Assembly (NCBI GenBank): GCA_033283165.1
Contig: JAWMQL010000002.1
Span: 930,001-994,000, forward strand
Direction of reading: 5' to 3'
DNA from: JAWMQL01 sp033283165
GTDB taxonomy: Bacteria > Pseudomonadota > Gammaproteobacteria > Pseudomonadales > Halieaceae
Length of the DNA: 64,000 bases
Shown: positions 43,810 through 52,674 of the stretch, piece by piece
Numbering within the stretch: the stretch's first letter is position 1
Layout of the letters: every line of letters begins with the position of its first letter
Notes under the pieces: generated by a model
The model's database searches: none
Seen by the model: only the letters and a program-made list of their open reading frames with translations
Told to the model about the DNA's origin: nothing
Program-made: the position numbers and the translations under genes

Positions 43810-44451
43810 ATGGACAGTCTAAACCGGGTGTTTAAACCGCTATTTGGATATGTTTGTATAATCGGTTTGTCCGTGATGTTAAGTGGCTGTGGTTCGCAGC
43901 CGGATATATCGGAGATCAGTGGCGCGCAGCGATTCCCCGACCAGGATTACACCTATGTGATCGGCCCGGGTGACACCATGGAGATCTTTGTCTGGGGCAA
44001 TGAAGAACTCACCACCACGGGGATCGTTCGTCCCGACGGGAAATTCACCACCCGGTTGGTCGAAGACCTGGAAGCGAGCGGTAAGACCTCCACCCAGTTG
44101 GCACGGGATATCGAGGCGGCATACAGCAAGTATGTCAGGAGCCCCGTCGTCAGCGTCATCGTCAACGGCTTTGTTGGCGTTCCAGAGCAGAAGGTGCGCG
44201 TGGTCGGTGAAGCCAGCCAGCCCATCAGCGTTCCGTATCGTAAGCATATGACCCTGCTTGACCTCATGGTCGACGTGGGCGGCATAACAGAATACGCGGC
44301 AGGTAATAAGGCGGTCCTGGTTCGCCTGGAGAATGGCGGACAGAGAAGCTATGGCCTGCGGCTGGACGATCTTATCAATGGGGGGGACATTTCAGCCAAC
44401 CTCAACCTGCTGCCCGGAGACATAGTCATCATTCCTGAATCCTGGTTCTGA
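43810..44451 (+). CDS. Wza-like polysaccharide export lipoprotein, XrtA-associated
   Basis: This outer-membrane export protein has a lipobox LSGC (Cys27 from the chosen start), then the poly-export domain (YVIGPGDTMEIFVWGNEELTTTGIVRPDGKFT) and one SLBB-type repeat (VRVVGEASQPISVPYRKHMTLLD). ATG at 43810 follows AGAGGG and yields 213 residues; an upstream TTG at 43780 is weaker. It is shorter than classical Wza, as usual in PEP-CTERM loci, which use a separate barrel protein. First gene of the export block (Wza, chain length, kinase, barrel). Confidence 0.9.
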   Translation: MDSLNRVFKPLFGYVCIIGLSVMLSGCGSQPDISEISGAQRFPDQDYTYVIGPGDTMEIFVWGNEELTTTGIVRPDGKFTTRLVEDLEASGKTSTQLARDIEAAYSKYVRSPVVSVIVNGFVGVPEQKVRVVGEASQPISVPYRKHMTLLDLMVDVGGITEYAAGNKAVLVRLENGGQRSYGLRLDDLINGGDISANLNLLPGDIVIIPESWF

Positions 44452-44487
44452 TTGCATCATCTAACTGTCATCTGAGGTTTCAGGGCC

Positions 44488-46029
44488 ATGCAGGAAGTCA
44501 TCGCACAAATACTTAGCTACATCTGGGGCATCTGGCGTTTTCGCTGGCTGGCGCTGGCAGCAGCGTGGCTGGTTGCCATTGGCGGTTGGCTGTTCGTCTA
44601 TCAGATGCCCGAGGCCTATGTTGCATCGGCGCGCATCTACGTCGACAGCAATAATCTGCTGGGACCCCTGCTGCGCGGTCTCGCCATTCAGCCCAATACC
44701 GACCAGCGCATTGCCATGATGAGTCGTACGCTGCTCACCCGGCCCAATCTCGAGAAAGTGATGCGCATGACCGATCTCGACCTGCAGGTCCAGTCCGACC
44801 GGGAAAAGGAGGAACTTCTGAACGATCTGCGCGAGTCTATCAGCCTGTATGGCGAGCGCGACAATGCGTCACTGTACTCGATTCGGGTACAGGATGAAGA
44901 CCGCGATACCGCCAAGCGCATAAACCAGGCCCTGATTACGGTGTTTATCGAAAGCAGCCTCAGCGACAAGCGCGCTGACAGCTCGGGCGCACAGGACTTT
45001 CTGGAAGACCAGATCGCCGAGTACGAGGCGCGCCTGGTGGAAGCGGAGAACCGCCTGGCGAGCTTCAAGCAGCGCCACGTTGGTATTCTCCCCGGGGAGG
45101 GCGGCGGCTACTTCGCCCGCCTGAATCAGGCGAAAGAAGAGCTCAAAACCGCCCGGTTACAGTTGCGGGAACTGGAGAACCGGCGCAGTGAACTGCAACG
45201 GCAGGTCGACGGCGAAGAGCCGGTCTTTCTTTCCAGTGGCGCGGGAAGTACCACCTCGGCACTGGACAGCCGCATTCATGCGCTGGAAATGGACATGGAT
45301 CGCCTGCTGACCCGCTATACCACCGAGCATCCAGAGGTGCGTCAGATTCGGGGGCTGATCGATGACCTGAAGAGAGAGCGGGAAGAAGAACTTGCTGCAT
45401 CAATGACGGACGATTATGGCGGCGCCTATGCTGATCTGTCGTCGAGTCCTGTGTATCAGGGCATGCGATCGATGCTGGCGGCGACCGATGCGCAAATAGC
45501 GGAAATGCGCGTGCGTGTTGCCGAGTATGAGGAACGAGTGAAAACTCTCGACAGTAAGGTCGATAGCGTGCCCATGATTGAGGCCGAGCTGAAGCAACTC
45601 GATCGGGACTACAATGTGATTTACAAACAGCACCAGGCACTGTTGCAGCGCCGGGAGGCAGCGAAGTTGTCTCAGGACGTGGAACAGAATGCCAGCGACG
45701 TCACATTTCGCGTGATCGACCCGCCATTTGTTCCCTCAAGGCCGAGCGAGCCCAACAAACTCCTGCTGAACAGTGGCGTTCTGGTTTTGGCCCTGGCAAT
45801 TGGTGCTGGTCTGGCGTTGCTCGTTTCAATGATCAAGCCGGTCGTGGTGGATGCCCAGTCACTGACCAGGTTGTATGGGCTGCCGGTCCTGGGGGTCGTA
45901 ACCGAGATTATGACAGCGGAAGAGAAGAAGCGGGACGCAGTTAGGCTGGCGACTTATTCGTCTCTTCTGGTCGTCCTGATACTCGCTTATATAGGAATAA
46001 ACATTGGCCAGGTGCTGGCCCTGGCATGA
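44488..46029 (+). CDS. chain-length determinant (Wzz/GNVR-type), XrtA-associated
   Basis: This inner-membrane co-polymerase sets EPS chain length and links to the autokinase. The 513-residue protein has helix 1 at ~17-37 (WLALAAAWLVAIGGWLFV), the Wzz domain (YVASARIYVDSNNLLGPLL), long coiled coils in the periplasm, a GNVR-type segment (DRDYNVIYKQHQALLQRREAA) and a helix at ~430-450, plus a third helix at the end (LVVLILAYIGINIGQVL). It has no kinase domain; the kinase follows as a separate gene 43 bases on. Confidence 0.9.
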   Translation: MQEVIAQILSYIWGIWRFRWLALAAAWLVAIGGWLFVYQMPEAYVASARIYVDSNNLLGPLLRGLAIQPNTDQRIAMMSRTLLTRPNLEKVMRMTDLDLQVQSDREKEELLNDLRESISLYGERDNASLYSIRVQDEDRDTAKRINQALITVFIESSLSDKRADSSGAQDFLEDQIAEYEARLVEAENRLASFKQRHVGILPGEGGGYFARLNQAKEELKTARLQLRELENRRSELQRQVDGEEPVFLSSGAGSTTSALDSRIHALEMDMDRLLTRYTTEHPEVRQIRGLIDDLKREREEELAASMTDDYGGAYADLSSSPVYQGMRSMLAATDAQIAEMRVRVAEYEERVKTLDSKVDSVPMIEAELKQLDRDYNVIYKQHQALLQRREAAKLSQDVEQNASDVTFRVIDPPFVPSRPSEPNKLLLNSGVLVLALAIGAGLALLVSMIKPVVVDAQSLTRLYGLPVLGVVTEIMTAEEKKRDAVRLATYSSLLVVLILAYIGINIGQVLALA

Positions 46030-46072
46030 TGGCCAGAATGAAACAGGGATCGTTCCAAAGAGCATTATCATT

Positions 46073-47050
46073 ATGAGCACAATCGAAAAAGCAGTAGAGA
46101 AGCTCGAAAAGGCGGCTGATACCGGGGAGCGTGACAAGACGCCCGTCTCGACGGCAGAGAAGGCGGAGGAAATGCAGGATTCCCTGACTACCAGGGCAGT
46201 TTCCACACCCCCGGTTGAGTCTTCCGCTTCCTCGTGCGCCGACACCAGGGAGAAAGCCACGCTGGAGCTGCCACTGAAGGAGTTTGCGGCCAATGGCATG
46301 ATCACGCCCTTTGCACCGCGCAGCCGGGTGGCGGAGGAGTTCCGCACAATCAAGCGGCCCCTGATCCGCAATATCGATCACGCGATCTCGCCCGAGATAG
46401 CTGACAAGTCCAGGTTGATCATGGTGACCAGTGCGCTCCAGGGGGATGGTAAAACTTTCACCGCCCTGAACCTTGCCATGAGTATCGCCATGGAACAGGA
46501 CCGGACGGTATTGTTTGTGGACGCAGATGTCTCCAAGGCGGAGGCGGGGAAACTACTGGGGATACCCTCTGACCAGCCCGGCCTGATCGACCTGCTCGAG
46601 AACAAGGGGGTGACTTTTACGGACGTGATCCTGCCCACCAGTATCGATAACTTTCGCGTGCTTTCCGCGGGCAATCTGCACGACCGGTCCACGGAACTGC
46701 TCGCCAGCCAGAGCATGCACGAATTGATGCTGGAAATGTCCAGCCGCTACCCGGACCGGGTCGTGATTTTTGACTCACCACCACTACTTCTGACCACAGA
46801 AGCCAGTGTGTTGGCGAGCTTCATGGGCCAGATTGCCTTCGTGGTCTCCACCGACCATACCCCCCAGGACGCCATCAGCAAGGCGCTGGAATCCATAGGC
46901 GAGGACAAGATCATCGGTATGGTACTTAACAAGGCGCACCAGGGGCGCAACAAGTTGTTAGGTTATGGCTATGGCTACGGGTATGGCTACGGGTATGGCT
47001 ACGGTTACGGCAACAGATCGCGATCCATGCCGGTTGAGGAAGGGGCTTGA
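46073..47050 (+). CDS. exopolysaccharide/PEP-CTERM tyrosine autokinase with Tyr-Gly tail
   Basis: This cytoplasmic BY-kinase drives EPS export by cycles of autophosphorylation. The start is ATG at 46073 (MSTIEKAVEKLEKA), giving 325 residues. Walker A is QGDGKTF (123-129), Walker A' VLFVDADV, and Walker B VVIFDSPP. The C-terminal tail (about 297-313) is eight Gly-Tyr pairs in a row, the tyrosine cluster that is phosphorylated. It pairs with the chain-length protein upstream and, for dephosphorylation, with the LMW phosphatase at 14.3 kb. Confidence 0.9.
   Translation: MSTIEKAVEKLEKAADTGERDKTPVSTAEKAEEMQDSLTTRAVSTPPVESSASSCADTREKATLELPLKEFAANGMITPFAPRSRVAEEFRTIKRPLIRNIDHAISPEIADKSRLIMVTSALQGDGKTFTALNLAMSIAMEQDRTVLFVDADVSKAEAGKLLGIPSDQPGLIDLLENKGVTFTDVILPTSIDNFRVLSAGNLHDRSTELLASQSMHELMLEMSSRYPDRVVIFDSPPLLLTTEASVLASFMGQIAFVVSTDHTPQDAISKALESIGEDKIIGMVLNKAHQGRNKLLGYGYGYGYGYGYGYGYGNRSRSMPVEEGA
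46961..47011 (+). repeat. in-frame Gly-Tyr coding repeat in the autokinase gene
   Basis: Seventeen codons alternate Gly and Tyr; within them a 12-bp unit (GGSTAYGGSTAY) repeats, making slippage likely. Gain or loss of units would change the number of phosphorylatable tyrosines by two each time without breaking the frame. Confidence 0.95.
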
Positions 47051-47056
47051 CGGGCC

Positions 47057-48562
47057 ATGCGGGTGAACCGGGAAGTTTTGCCTGCCCTGTGGTTTACCGT
47101 AGTAACCACCTTTTGTGTCGCCTTGCCAGTACAGGCAGGCGAGTGGAAGGCCTCCGCGGGTGTGGCGCCTGCTGTAACCTACAGTGACAATATCTGCCTG
47201 GCCTCGGAGGACGAGCAGGGAGAATGGGTAGGCCTGGTCTCCCCCGATGTGGCAGTCTCGGGAAGTGGCCGGCGGGCCAATCTCAAGCTGTCGGCTCGCG
47301 TTGAATTCAATACCCTGTCTGACAGTGACCTGGAAGACCTTGGCTGCAATCCGTCCGGATTTGGCAACAGGAAGCAGTTTGCGCCCCGCCTGCGAGCCAA
47401 TGCCGATGCAATCCTCATAGAAGACTGGCTGTTTTTAGATGCGGATGCCTCGGCCAACCAGAATTCGACCAATCCCTTTGTCGCCGGGGGTGGCGACTCC
47501 CTGAACACGACGGGCAACACCAATACCACTTACCGGTACAGTGCCAGTCCCTATATCGCGAGACGGTTCAAGGATGTGGCGGACCTGAATCTGCGTTATC
47601 GCTGGGGTGACCAATACAACACCGAAGAAAGAGTCGGCGACAGCAGCCGACAGTCGGTGCAGCTTGAATTGGGCAGCGGAGCCTTTTTTTCGCCGCTGTC
47701 CTGGGCGTTGCGGGGCGATTACAGCAAGGTCAAGTATGAGAACAGGCCCGGTCGCGACGGGGATAACAGCAGCGAGTTGAAATCGGCGCGTGTGGAGCTG
47801 GGATACCAGGTAAGCAACAAATGGCAGGTCAATGGCTATTACGGTGAAGAGTGGAACGATTTTGTCTCAGCCAGTGACGAAATCGATGGCGATTTCTGGG
47901 ATATCGGTGTTCGATGGACCCCCAATGTTCGAACCACGATAGAAGCCGGGACGGGACAGCGGTTTTTTGGTGACACACCGCGCCTCTCGATCGATTATCG
48001 GCATAAGCGCATTTTACTGTATGCCCGCTATGACAAAGATCTCACCTACGACCGGAATATCAGAACCATTGAAGACCCCTTGTCGCAGGATGGTGTACTC
48101 GACCCGGTTGTCGGACCTGACGGCACTGTATCTGGCAATGTGACAACGATAAGTACCAGCCCCATCCTGGATGAGCGCTTTACCCTTGGTATGCAGATTC
48201 AGGGACGTCGTACCACTGTCAGTGTGCGGGCCAGCCATTCCGACCAGACTCGGACCTCCAACCTGAGTGAATCCACCTTCCGATCCGCCGTTCTATCGGC
48301 GAATCACAGTCTGGGGCGGAATTTGTCGATTTCCGCGTCAGTCGGCTGGGACGAGAGAAAACCTCGCACTGGCATAGACACTCTCTTCAGAGCCTCGGAA
48401 ACCTGGACTGCGACGGTGGGGGCCAGGAGGCAGTTGAGTTCCAATATGAGCCTGTTGCTGGATTACCGGTACAGAGACCGCCAGTCAGATGGTTCTTCCG
48501 GCCTTTTTGGCCAGAACTACCAGGAAAACAGGATCACCCTGACACTCAGGTTCGAATTCTGA
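47057..48562 (+). CDS. XrtA-associated outer-membrane beta-barrel protein
   Basis: The 501-residue protein has a signal peptide (LWFTVVTTFCVALPVQAG) and a run of beta-strand-like stretches ending in aromatic LTLRFEF, typical of an outer-membrane barrel. It belongs to the uncharacterised PEP-CTERM-associated barrel family always placed after the tyrosine kinase. It likely forms the outer-membrane channel for EPS with the short Wza-like lipoprotein. It starts six bases after the kinase stop, so it is in the same operon. Confidence 0.86.
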   Translation: MRVNREVLPALWFTVVTTFCVALPVQAGEWKASAGVAPAVTYSDNICLASEDEQGEWVGLVSPDVAVSGSGRRANLKLSARVEFNTLSDSDLEDLGCNPSGFGNRKQFAPRLRANADAILIEDWLFLDADASANQNSTNPFVAGGGDSLNTTGNTNTTYRYSASPYIARRFKDVADLNLRYRWGDQYNTEERVGDSSRQSVQLELGSGAFFSPLSWALRGDYSKVKYENRPGRDGDNSSELKSARVELGYQVSNKWQVNGYYGEEWNDFVSASDEIDGDFWDIGVRWTPNVRTTIEAGTGQRFFGDTPRLSIDYRHKRILLYARYDKDLTYDRNIRTIEDPLSQDGVLDPVVGPDGTVSGNVTTISTSPILDERFTLGMQIQGRRTTVSVRASHSDQTRTSNLSESTFRSAVLSANHSLGRNLSISASVGWDERKPRTGIDTLFRASETWTATVGARRQLSSNMSLLLDYRYRDRQSDGSSGLFGQNYQENRITLTLRFEF

Positions 48563-48625
48563 TATGACATTTTCTGTCTACTACAGGCGACGCCTGTCGT
48601 GGTCCGGCGCGGAGAATGTCCGACC

Positions 48626-49765
48626 ATGATCTCCAGGTCGAGAGATTCGGGGTATGTGCTCTGCGTGGTCGGGGCCAGACCCAACTTCATGAAGATTGCG
48701 CCGATCATGCGCGCCTTCGCACAGTCTGAATCGGCATTAACGGCGCGGCTGCTGCATACGGGGCAACATTACGATGCCGCCATGAAACACGCGTTTTTCG
48801 ACCAGTTGCATATTCCCGAACCGGATATCGACCTGGAGGTAGGTTCCGGCACCCACGCCCGGCAGACCGCAGACATCATGCGGCGCTTCGAGCCTGTGCT
48901 GGACGCCGATCCACCCACTGCCGTGCTGGTGGTCGGCGACGTGAATTCGACCATTGCCTGTGCGCTGGTAGCGGTGAAGAAGAACATTCCCGTGATCCAT
49001 GTCGAGGCGGGCCTGCGCAGCCGTGATCGACGGATGCCCGAGGAGATCAATCGAGTCCTCACCGACCAGATTTCGGAACTCCTGTTTACCACCGAACCGG
49101 GCGCTGGAGAGAACCTGATGCGTGAGGGAATATCGGGCGACAGGGTTTTTTTCGCTGGTAACGTGATGATCGACACCTTACTTTATAGTCTCGACTACGC
49201 GGTACCGGCGGCGGGTACCCTGGCAGGCGCTGGTGTTGAACCCACCGGTGAAAATGGCTACGGCGTCCTGACCCTGCACCGCCCCTCCAATGTCGATGAT
49301 CCGGCGACCCTGGCAAGGCTTCTCGAAGTGCTGGCGCGAATCAGTGAACGTACACCCCTGGTTTTTCCGATTCATCCGCGCACGATATCGCGCATTGAGG
49401 ACGCTGGTCTCAGCGGGCGCCTGGAAAGCTCCAATATCACACCGCTGCCCCCCCAGGGTTACCTGGAGATGCTGGGCCTGATGCGGGAGGCGCGTCTGGT
49501 GCTCACAGACTCGGGCGGCATTCAGGAAGAGACCACTGCACTTGGTGTGCCATGCATCACGCTGCGGGAAAACACTGAACGGCCGATAACAGTGGAACAG
49601 GGCACCAACACCGTTGCCGGTACCGATCCCGGGAAAATCCTGGCTACCCACGAAGACATCCTTGCCTCGGGCGGTAAGGTGGGCCGTGTGCCTAAGCTCT
49701 GGGATGGTCATGCCGCACAGCGTATCGTGACTGTTATCAACGACTGGGCCTCGAGGAGAGCCTGA
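48626..49765 (+). CDS. wecB: UDP-N-acetylglucosamine 2-epimerase (non-hydrolysing)
   Basis: Converts UDP-GlcNAc to UDP-ManNAc. The 379-residue protein has the family marks GARPNFMKIAP, HTGQHYD, VEAGLRSRDRRMPEEINR, TLHRPSNVD, and LTDSGGIQEETTALGVPCITLR. ATG at 48626 is preceded by GGAGA; an in-frame GTG at 48599 is less likely. Its stop and the next ATG share a base (TGATG). With the TviB-like dehydrogenase it could feed N-acetylmannosaminuronic acid or ManNAc into the EPS. Confidence 0.93.
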   Translation: MISRSRDSGYVLCVVGARPNFMKIAPIMRAFAQSESALTARLLHTGQHYDAAMKHAFFDQLHIPEPDIDLEVGSGTHARQTADIMRRFEPVLDADPPTAVLVVGDVNSTIACALVAVKKNIPVIHVEAGLRSRDRRMPEEINRVLTDQISELLFTTEPGAGENLMREGISGDRVFFAGNVMIDTLLYSLDYAVPAAGTLAGAGVEPTGENGYGVLTLHRPSNVDDPATLARLLEVLARISERTPLVFPIHPRTISRIEDAGLSGRLESSNITPLPPQGYLEMLGLMREARLVLTDSGGIQEETTALGVPCITLRENTERPITVEQGTNTVAGTDPGKILATHEDILASGGKVGRVPKLWDGHAAQRIVTVINDWASRRA

Positions 49766-50646
49766 TGGCTTTCGGGGGTAACGGGGACAGCTCGGACAGC
49801 TCCCGCCGTCTGGTCAACGCCATGACCGTTGACGTCGAGGACTACTTTCAGGTGTCGGCCTTTGAGTCTCATATCGACCGGGATAACTGGCACAGTTACC
49901 CCTGCCGGGTGGAGGCCAATACCGACCGCATCCTGGAGTTGTTTGACAGGCACGGTGTCCGGGGAACATTTTTTACCCTGGGCTGGGTAGCGGAGCGTTT
50001 TCCGGCACTGGTGAGGAACATTGTCGACCAGGGCCATGAACTGGCCAGTCACGGGTGGGAACATATACGCGTTAGCGACCAGAGTCCGGCGGAATTCAGG
50101 GCCGATGTGACGCGCTCCCGGAAGGTGTTGGAGGACACCAGTGGTCACGCAGTCAAGGGATACCGGGCAGCCAGTTATTCCATTGGTGCAGAGGAGCACT
50201 GGGCCTGGGAGGAACTGGCGGAGGCCGGCTACCTCTACAGCTCCAGTATCGTGCCGATAGCGCATGACCATTACGGCATACCCGGCGCACCGCGCTTCGC
50301 CTTCGAGGCGGTGCAGGGCAGACTACTGGAAGTGCCGGTCACCACAGTCAAGGTGGCGGGGTATAACCTCAATTGCGGAGGCGGTGGCTGGTTTCGCCTG
50401 TATCCCTACAGCTTTTCCCGTTGGGCGCTCAGCCGGATCAACAACCGGGAGCAGCAATCGGCCATTTTCTATTTTCATCCCTGGGAGATCGACCCCATGC
50501 AACCCAGGCCGGAGGTTTCCGGCTTCAAGACAAAGGTTCGCCACTACCTGAACCTGGATCGTACCTACGGACGGCTGGAGCGGCTGGTAGCGGATTTCCG
50601 TTGGGGCAGGATGGACGATATTTTCCTGGAGCGGGAGTCGTCCTGA
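49765..50646 (+). CDS. XrtA-associated polysaccharide deacetylase
   Basis: NodB-type metal-dependent deacetylase removing N-acetyl groups from EPS. The 293-residue protein shows the catalytic TVDVEDYF, the metal-binding HELASHGWEH, and the long-family C-terminal part (FYFHPWEIDPMQPRP). There is no signal peptide, which is normal for this PEP-CTERM family and suggests a cytoplasmic face. Overlaps the gene before and the gene after by one base each (TGATG), showing tight coupling of wecB, deacetylase and FemAB. Confidence 0.9.
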   Translation: MAFGGNGDSSDSSRRLVNAMTVDVEDYFQVSAFESHIDRDNWHSYPCRVEANTDRILELFDRHGVRGTFFTLGWVAERFPALVRNIVDQGHELASHGWEHIRVSDQSPAEFRADVTRSRKVLEDTSGHAVKGYRAASYSIGAEEHWAWEELAEAGYLYSSSIVPIAHDHYGIPGAPRFAFEAVQGRLLEVPVTTVKVAGYNLNCGGGGWFRLYPYSFSRWALSRINNREQQSAIFYFHPWEIDPMQPRPEVSGFKTKVRHYLNLDRTYGRLERLVADFRWGRMDDIFLERESS

Positions 50647-51677
50647 TGGAAGTTGAGGTCAGGTCACTCGAAGCGGATGGTTTCGCGGCCTGGGATGCCT
50701 ATGTAGACGACGCACCCGGAGCGAGCTTCTTCCATAGGGCCGGTTGGAAAACCGTGTTGGAGCGTGCGTTCGGGCACAGCACTTACTTTCTCTATGCCCG
50801 GGATGAAGGGGAGATCGTCGGTGTATTGCCCCTGGCGCGGGTCAACAGCCTGTTATTCGGCAACTCTCTTTCATCCCTGCCCTTCTGCGTTTACGGCGGC
50901 ATTGTTGCGGATTCTGCGGAGGCAGCTGAGGCATTGCGCAGGGAAGCCTGCCAGATTGCAGACAAGCTCCAGGTCGATGCACTGGAACTGCGCAACGACA
51001 CCCCGAGCGGTGCTGGCTGGCCCGAGAAAGAACTCTATGTCACGTTCAGGAAAACCATGGCGGAGGACGACGAGAGCAACCTGAAAGCCATACCCAACCG
51101 GCAACGGGCCATGATTCGTAAGGGTATCAAGGAGGGCCTTGGCAGCGAATGGGATGACGGTGTAGACCGCCTGTATCGCGTCTATTCCGAGAGTGTGCGG
51201 AATCTCGGCACACCGGTATTTTCCGCCCGGTACCTGCGCACTCTGAAAGAGGTGTTTGGCGATTGCTGCAGCGTGCTGATGATCACGCACGAAGGCCGGG
51301 ACGTGGCCGGGGTGATGAGCTTCTATTTCCGGGACCAGGTCCTGCCCTATTACGGTGGCAGCACGGCGTTTGCCAGGACCCTGAAGGGTGTCAATCACTT
51401 TATGTACTGGGAGCTGATGCGCCGTTCTACAGCGCAGGACTACCGGGTGTTCGACTTCGGTCGCAGCAAAAAGGACAGTGGACCGTACAGCTTCAAGAAG
51501 AACTTTGGCTTCGAACCCGAGCCACTGCCCTACGAATACTACCTGGTAAAGTCAGACAGTGTACCGGACGTCAATCCGGACAACCCGAAATATCGTTTGT
51601 TGATCGACCTCTGGAGCCGCCTGCCTCTGCCCGTCGCCAATTTTTTGGGCCCGTACCTCGCCCGCTCGCTGGGATAG
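50646..51677 (+). CDS. FemAB-related acyltransferase, PEP-CTERM-associated
   Basis: The frame is open from 50373, but that part overlaps the deacetylase and has no homology; ATG at 50646 in the TGATG overlap is the start (MEVEVRSLEADGFAAW), giving 343 residues. The protein has the GNAT/FemAB fold with FFHRAGWKTVLERAFGH, a second GNAT half (LPYYGGSTAFARTLKGVNHFMYWELM) and the Gly/Tyr end FGRSKKDSGPYSFKKNFGF. These proteins probably transfer aminoacyl groups to an EPS-linked or lipid-linked acceptor; the reaction is not proven. Confidence 0.88.
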   Translation: MEVEVRSLEADGFAAWDAYVDDAPGASFFHRAGWKTVLERAFGHSTYFLYARDEGEIVGVLPLARVNSLLFGNSLSSLPFCVYGGIVADSAEAAEALRREACQIADKLQVDALELRNDTPSGAGWPEKELYVTFRKTMAEDDESNLKAIPNRQRAMIRKGIKEGLGSEWDDGVDRLYRVYSESVRNLGTPVFSARYLRTLKEVFGDCCSVLMITHEGRDVAGVMSFYFRDQVLPYYGGSTAFARTLKGVNHFMYWELMRRSTAQDYRVFDFGRSKKDSGPYSFKKNFGFEPEPLPYEYYLVKSDSVPDVNPDNPKYRLLIDLWSRLPLPVANFLGPYLARSLG

Positions 51678-51700
51678 TGGTCGTGCCTTAGGAGTAGCGC

Positions 51701-52459
51701 TTACGCTTTCTTGCGGCGTGACCAACTGAGGCCAGCAAGTCCAAGGCCGATGAGAGTCAATGTGGCAGGCACAGGAACAGGGCGTTGAGCCGGGTCGGGA
51801 GAATTCACTCCTATTGTTGGGCTAGCACAATCATATTGGCCTGCTTCTTGGGTGCAGTAAGCTAACTCAACGCGAAGTAAATCCCAGGAAAGGCTCACAT
51901 CATGGGTGAACGAATCATCTCCATCGCCACCACCGGAAAATAGAGACGTTGCGCTTCCAATGACATCGATCGTGCCAAAGCCGAGCACGGTAGACAAATC
52001 GCTTACGATATAATTGATAAAGCTATTAATATCTACTCCACATATTTCCGGGTACGTGCACGTATCAGAATCTGAATTCGCGCCGCCGGTAGTATCGCCA
52101 AGCACGCTGGCAAAACCAGCTGGTATATCGGCAGAAAGCGTACCCCCGGGGGACAATCCCTCGGGGCTGTTTTCTTCTATAGTGCCGTCACTATCGACGT
52201 AAAAGTTACCGTTGATTACGAACGACAGCAACGTGGCGCCGACCACGTTGAATTGAGATACCTGCCCGGTTACCGACGGACTTAGATTACTAGAAAAAGG
52301 CGAAACAGCGGAGCCACTGTCGGAATCCGAGTCTTGGAAACTACCACCATTTATAGTCCATACTTCTTCGTACAACAAACCGGCCTGTACTCGCCCGCTA
52401 ACGATTGCGATCACTATAAAAATCAATTGAAGTAGCGCTGTTAAGGCTTTACTGTCCAC
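51701..52459 (-). CDS. PEP-CTERM sorted extracellular protein 3
   Basis: The protein has a signal peptide (LTALLQLIFIVIAIVSGRVQA) and a C-terminal sorting tail with PVPATLTLIGLGLAGLSW followed by SRRKKA. The mature part is rich in Ser, Asp and Gly, with paired Cys (DTCTYPEICG, YCTQEAGQYDC). GTG at 52459 is the start: AAGGAGG lies six bases before it, while the TTG at 52477 lies upstream of that ribosome site. It has its own sigma-54 promoter and is convergent with the FemAB gene, and it sits beside the exosortase gene. Confidence 0.87.
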   Translation of the reverse strand: MDSKALTALLQLIFIVIAIVSGRVQAGLLYEEVWTINGGSFQDSDSDSGSAVSPFSSNLSPSVTGQVSQFNVVGATLLSFVINGNFYVDSDGTIEENSPEGLSPGGTLSADIPAGFASVLGDTTGGANSDSDTCTYPEICGVDINSFINYIVSDLSTVLGFGTIDVIGSATSLFSGGGDGDDSFTHDVSLSWDLLRVELAYCTQEAGQYDCASPTIGVNSPDPAQRPVPVPATLTLIGLGLAGLSWSRRKKA

Positions 52460-52527
52460 GGTCTGCCTCCTTGTCAAAATTTATAAGCGCCCCGATTTTC
52501 AAAGTTGTTTCGGTAGAGCAGAGAACA

Positions 52528-52544
52528 AGCAATTCTTGTGCCTG
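52528..52544 (-). promoter_or_regulatory. sigma-54 promoter of PEP-CTERM gene 3
   Basis: On the minus strand CAGGCACAAGAATTGCT matches YTGGCACGNNNNTTGCW with two mismatches and the correct 12-base GG-GC spacing. It lies about 70 bases upstream of the GTG at 52459. Confidence 0.75.
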
Positions 52545-52674
52545 ACATCACATATCATTGAAAACTAAAGTTAATTATGAAGTGACTGAGATAAGCTTGA
52601 CAGTAGTTGTAAAAAAATTTGACAGTGACCGCGGGTCTAGCTTTTATCGATTCTAATGACTTTGCTCAATTGAC

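Noticed and set aside
50373..50645. N-terminal extension of the FemAB-like protein
   Set aside because: It overlaps the deacetylase gene in another frame; the ATG at 50646 in a TGATG overlap gives the normal family start.
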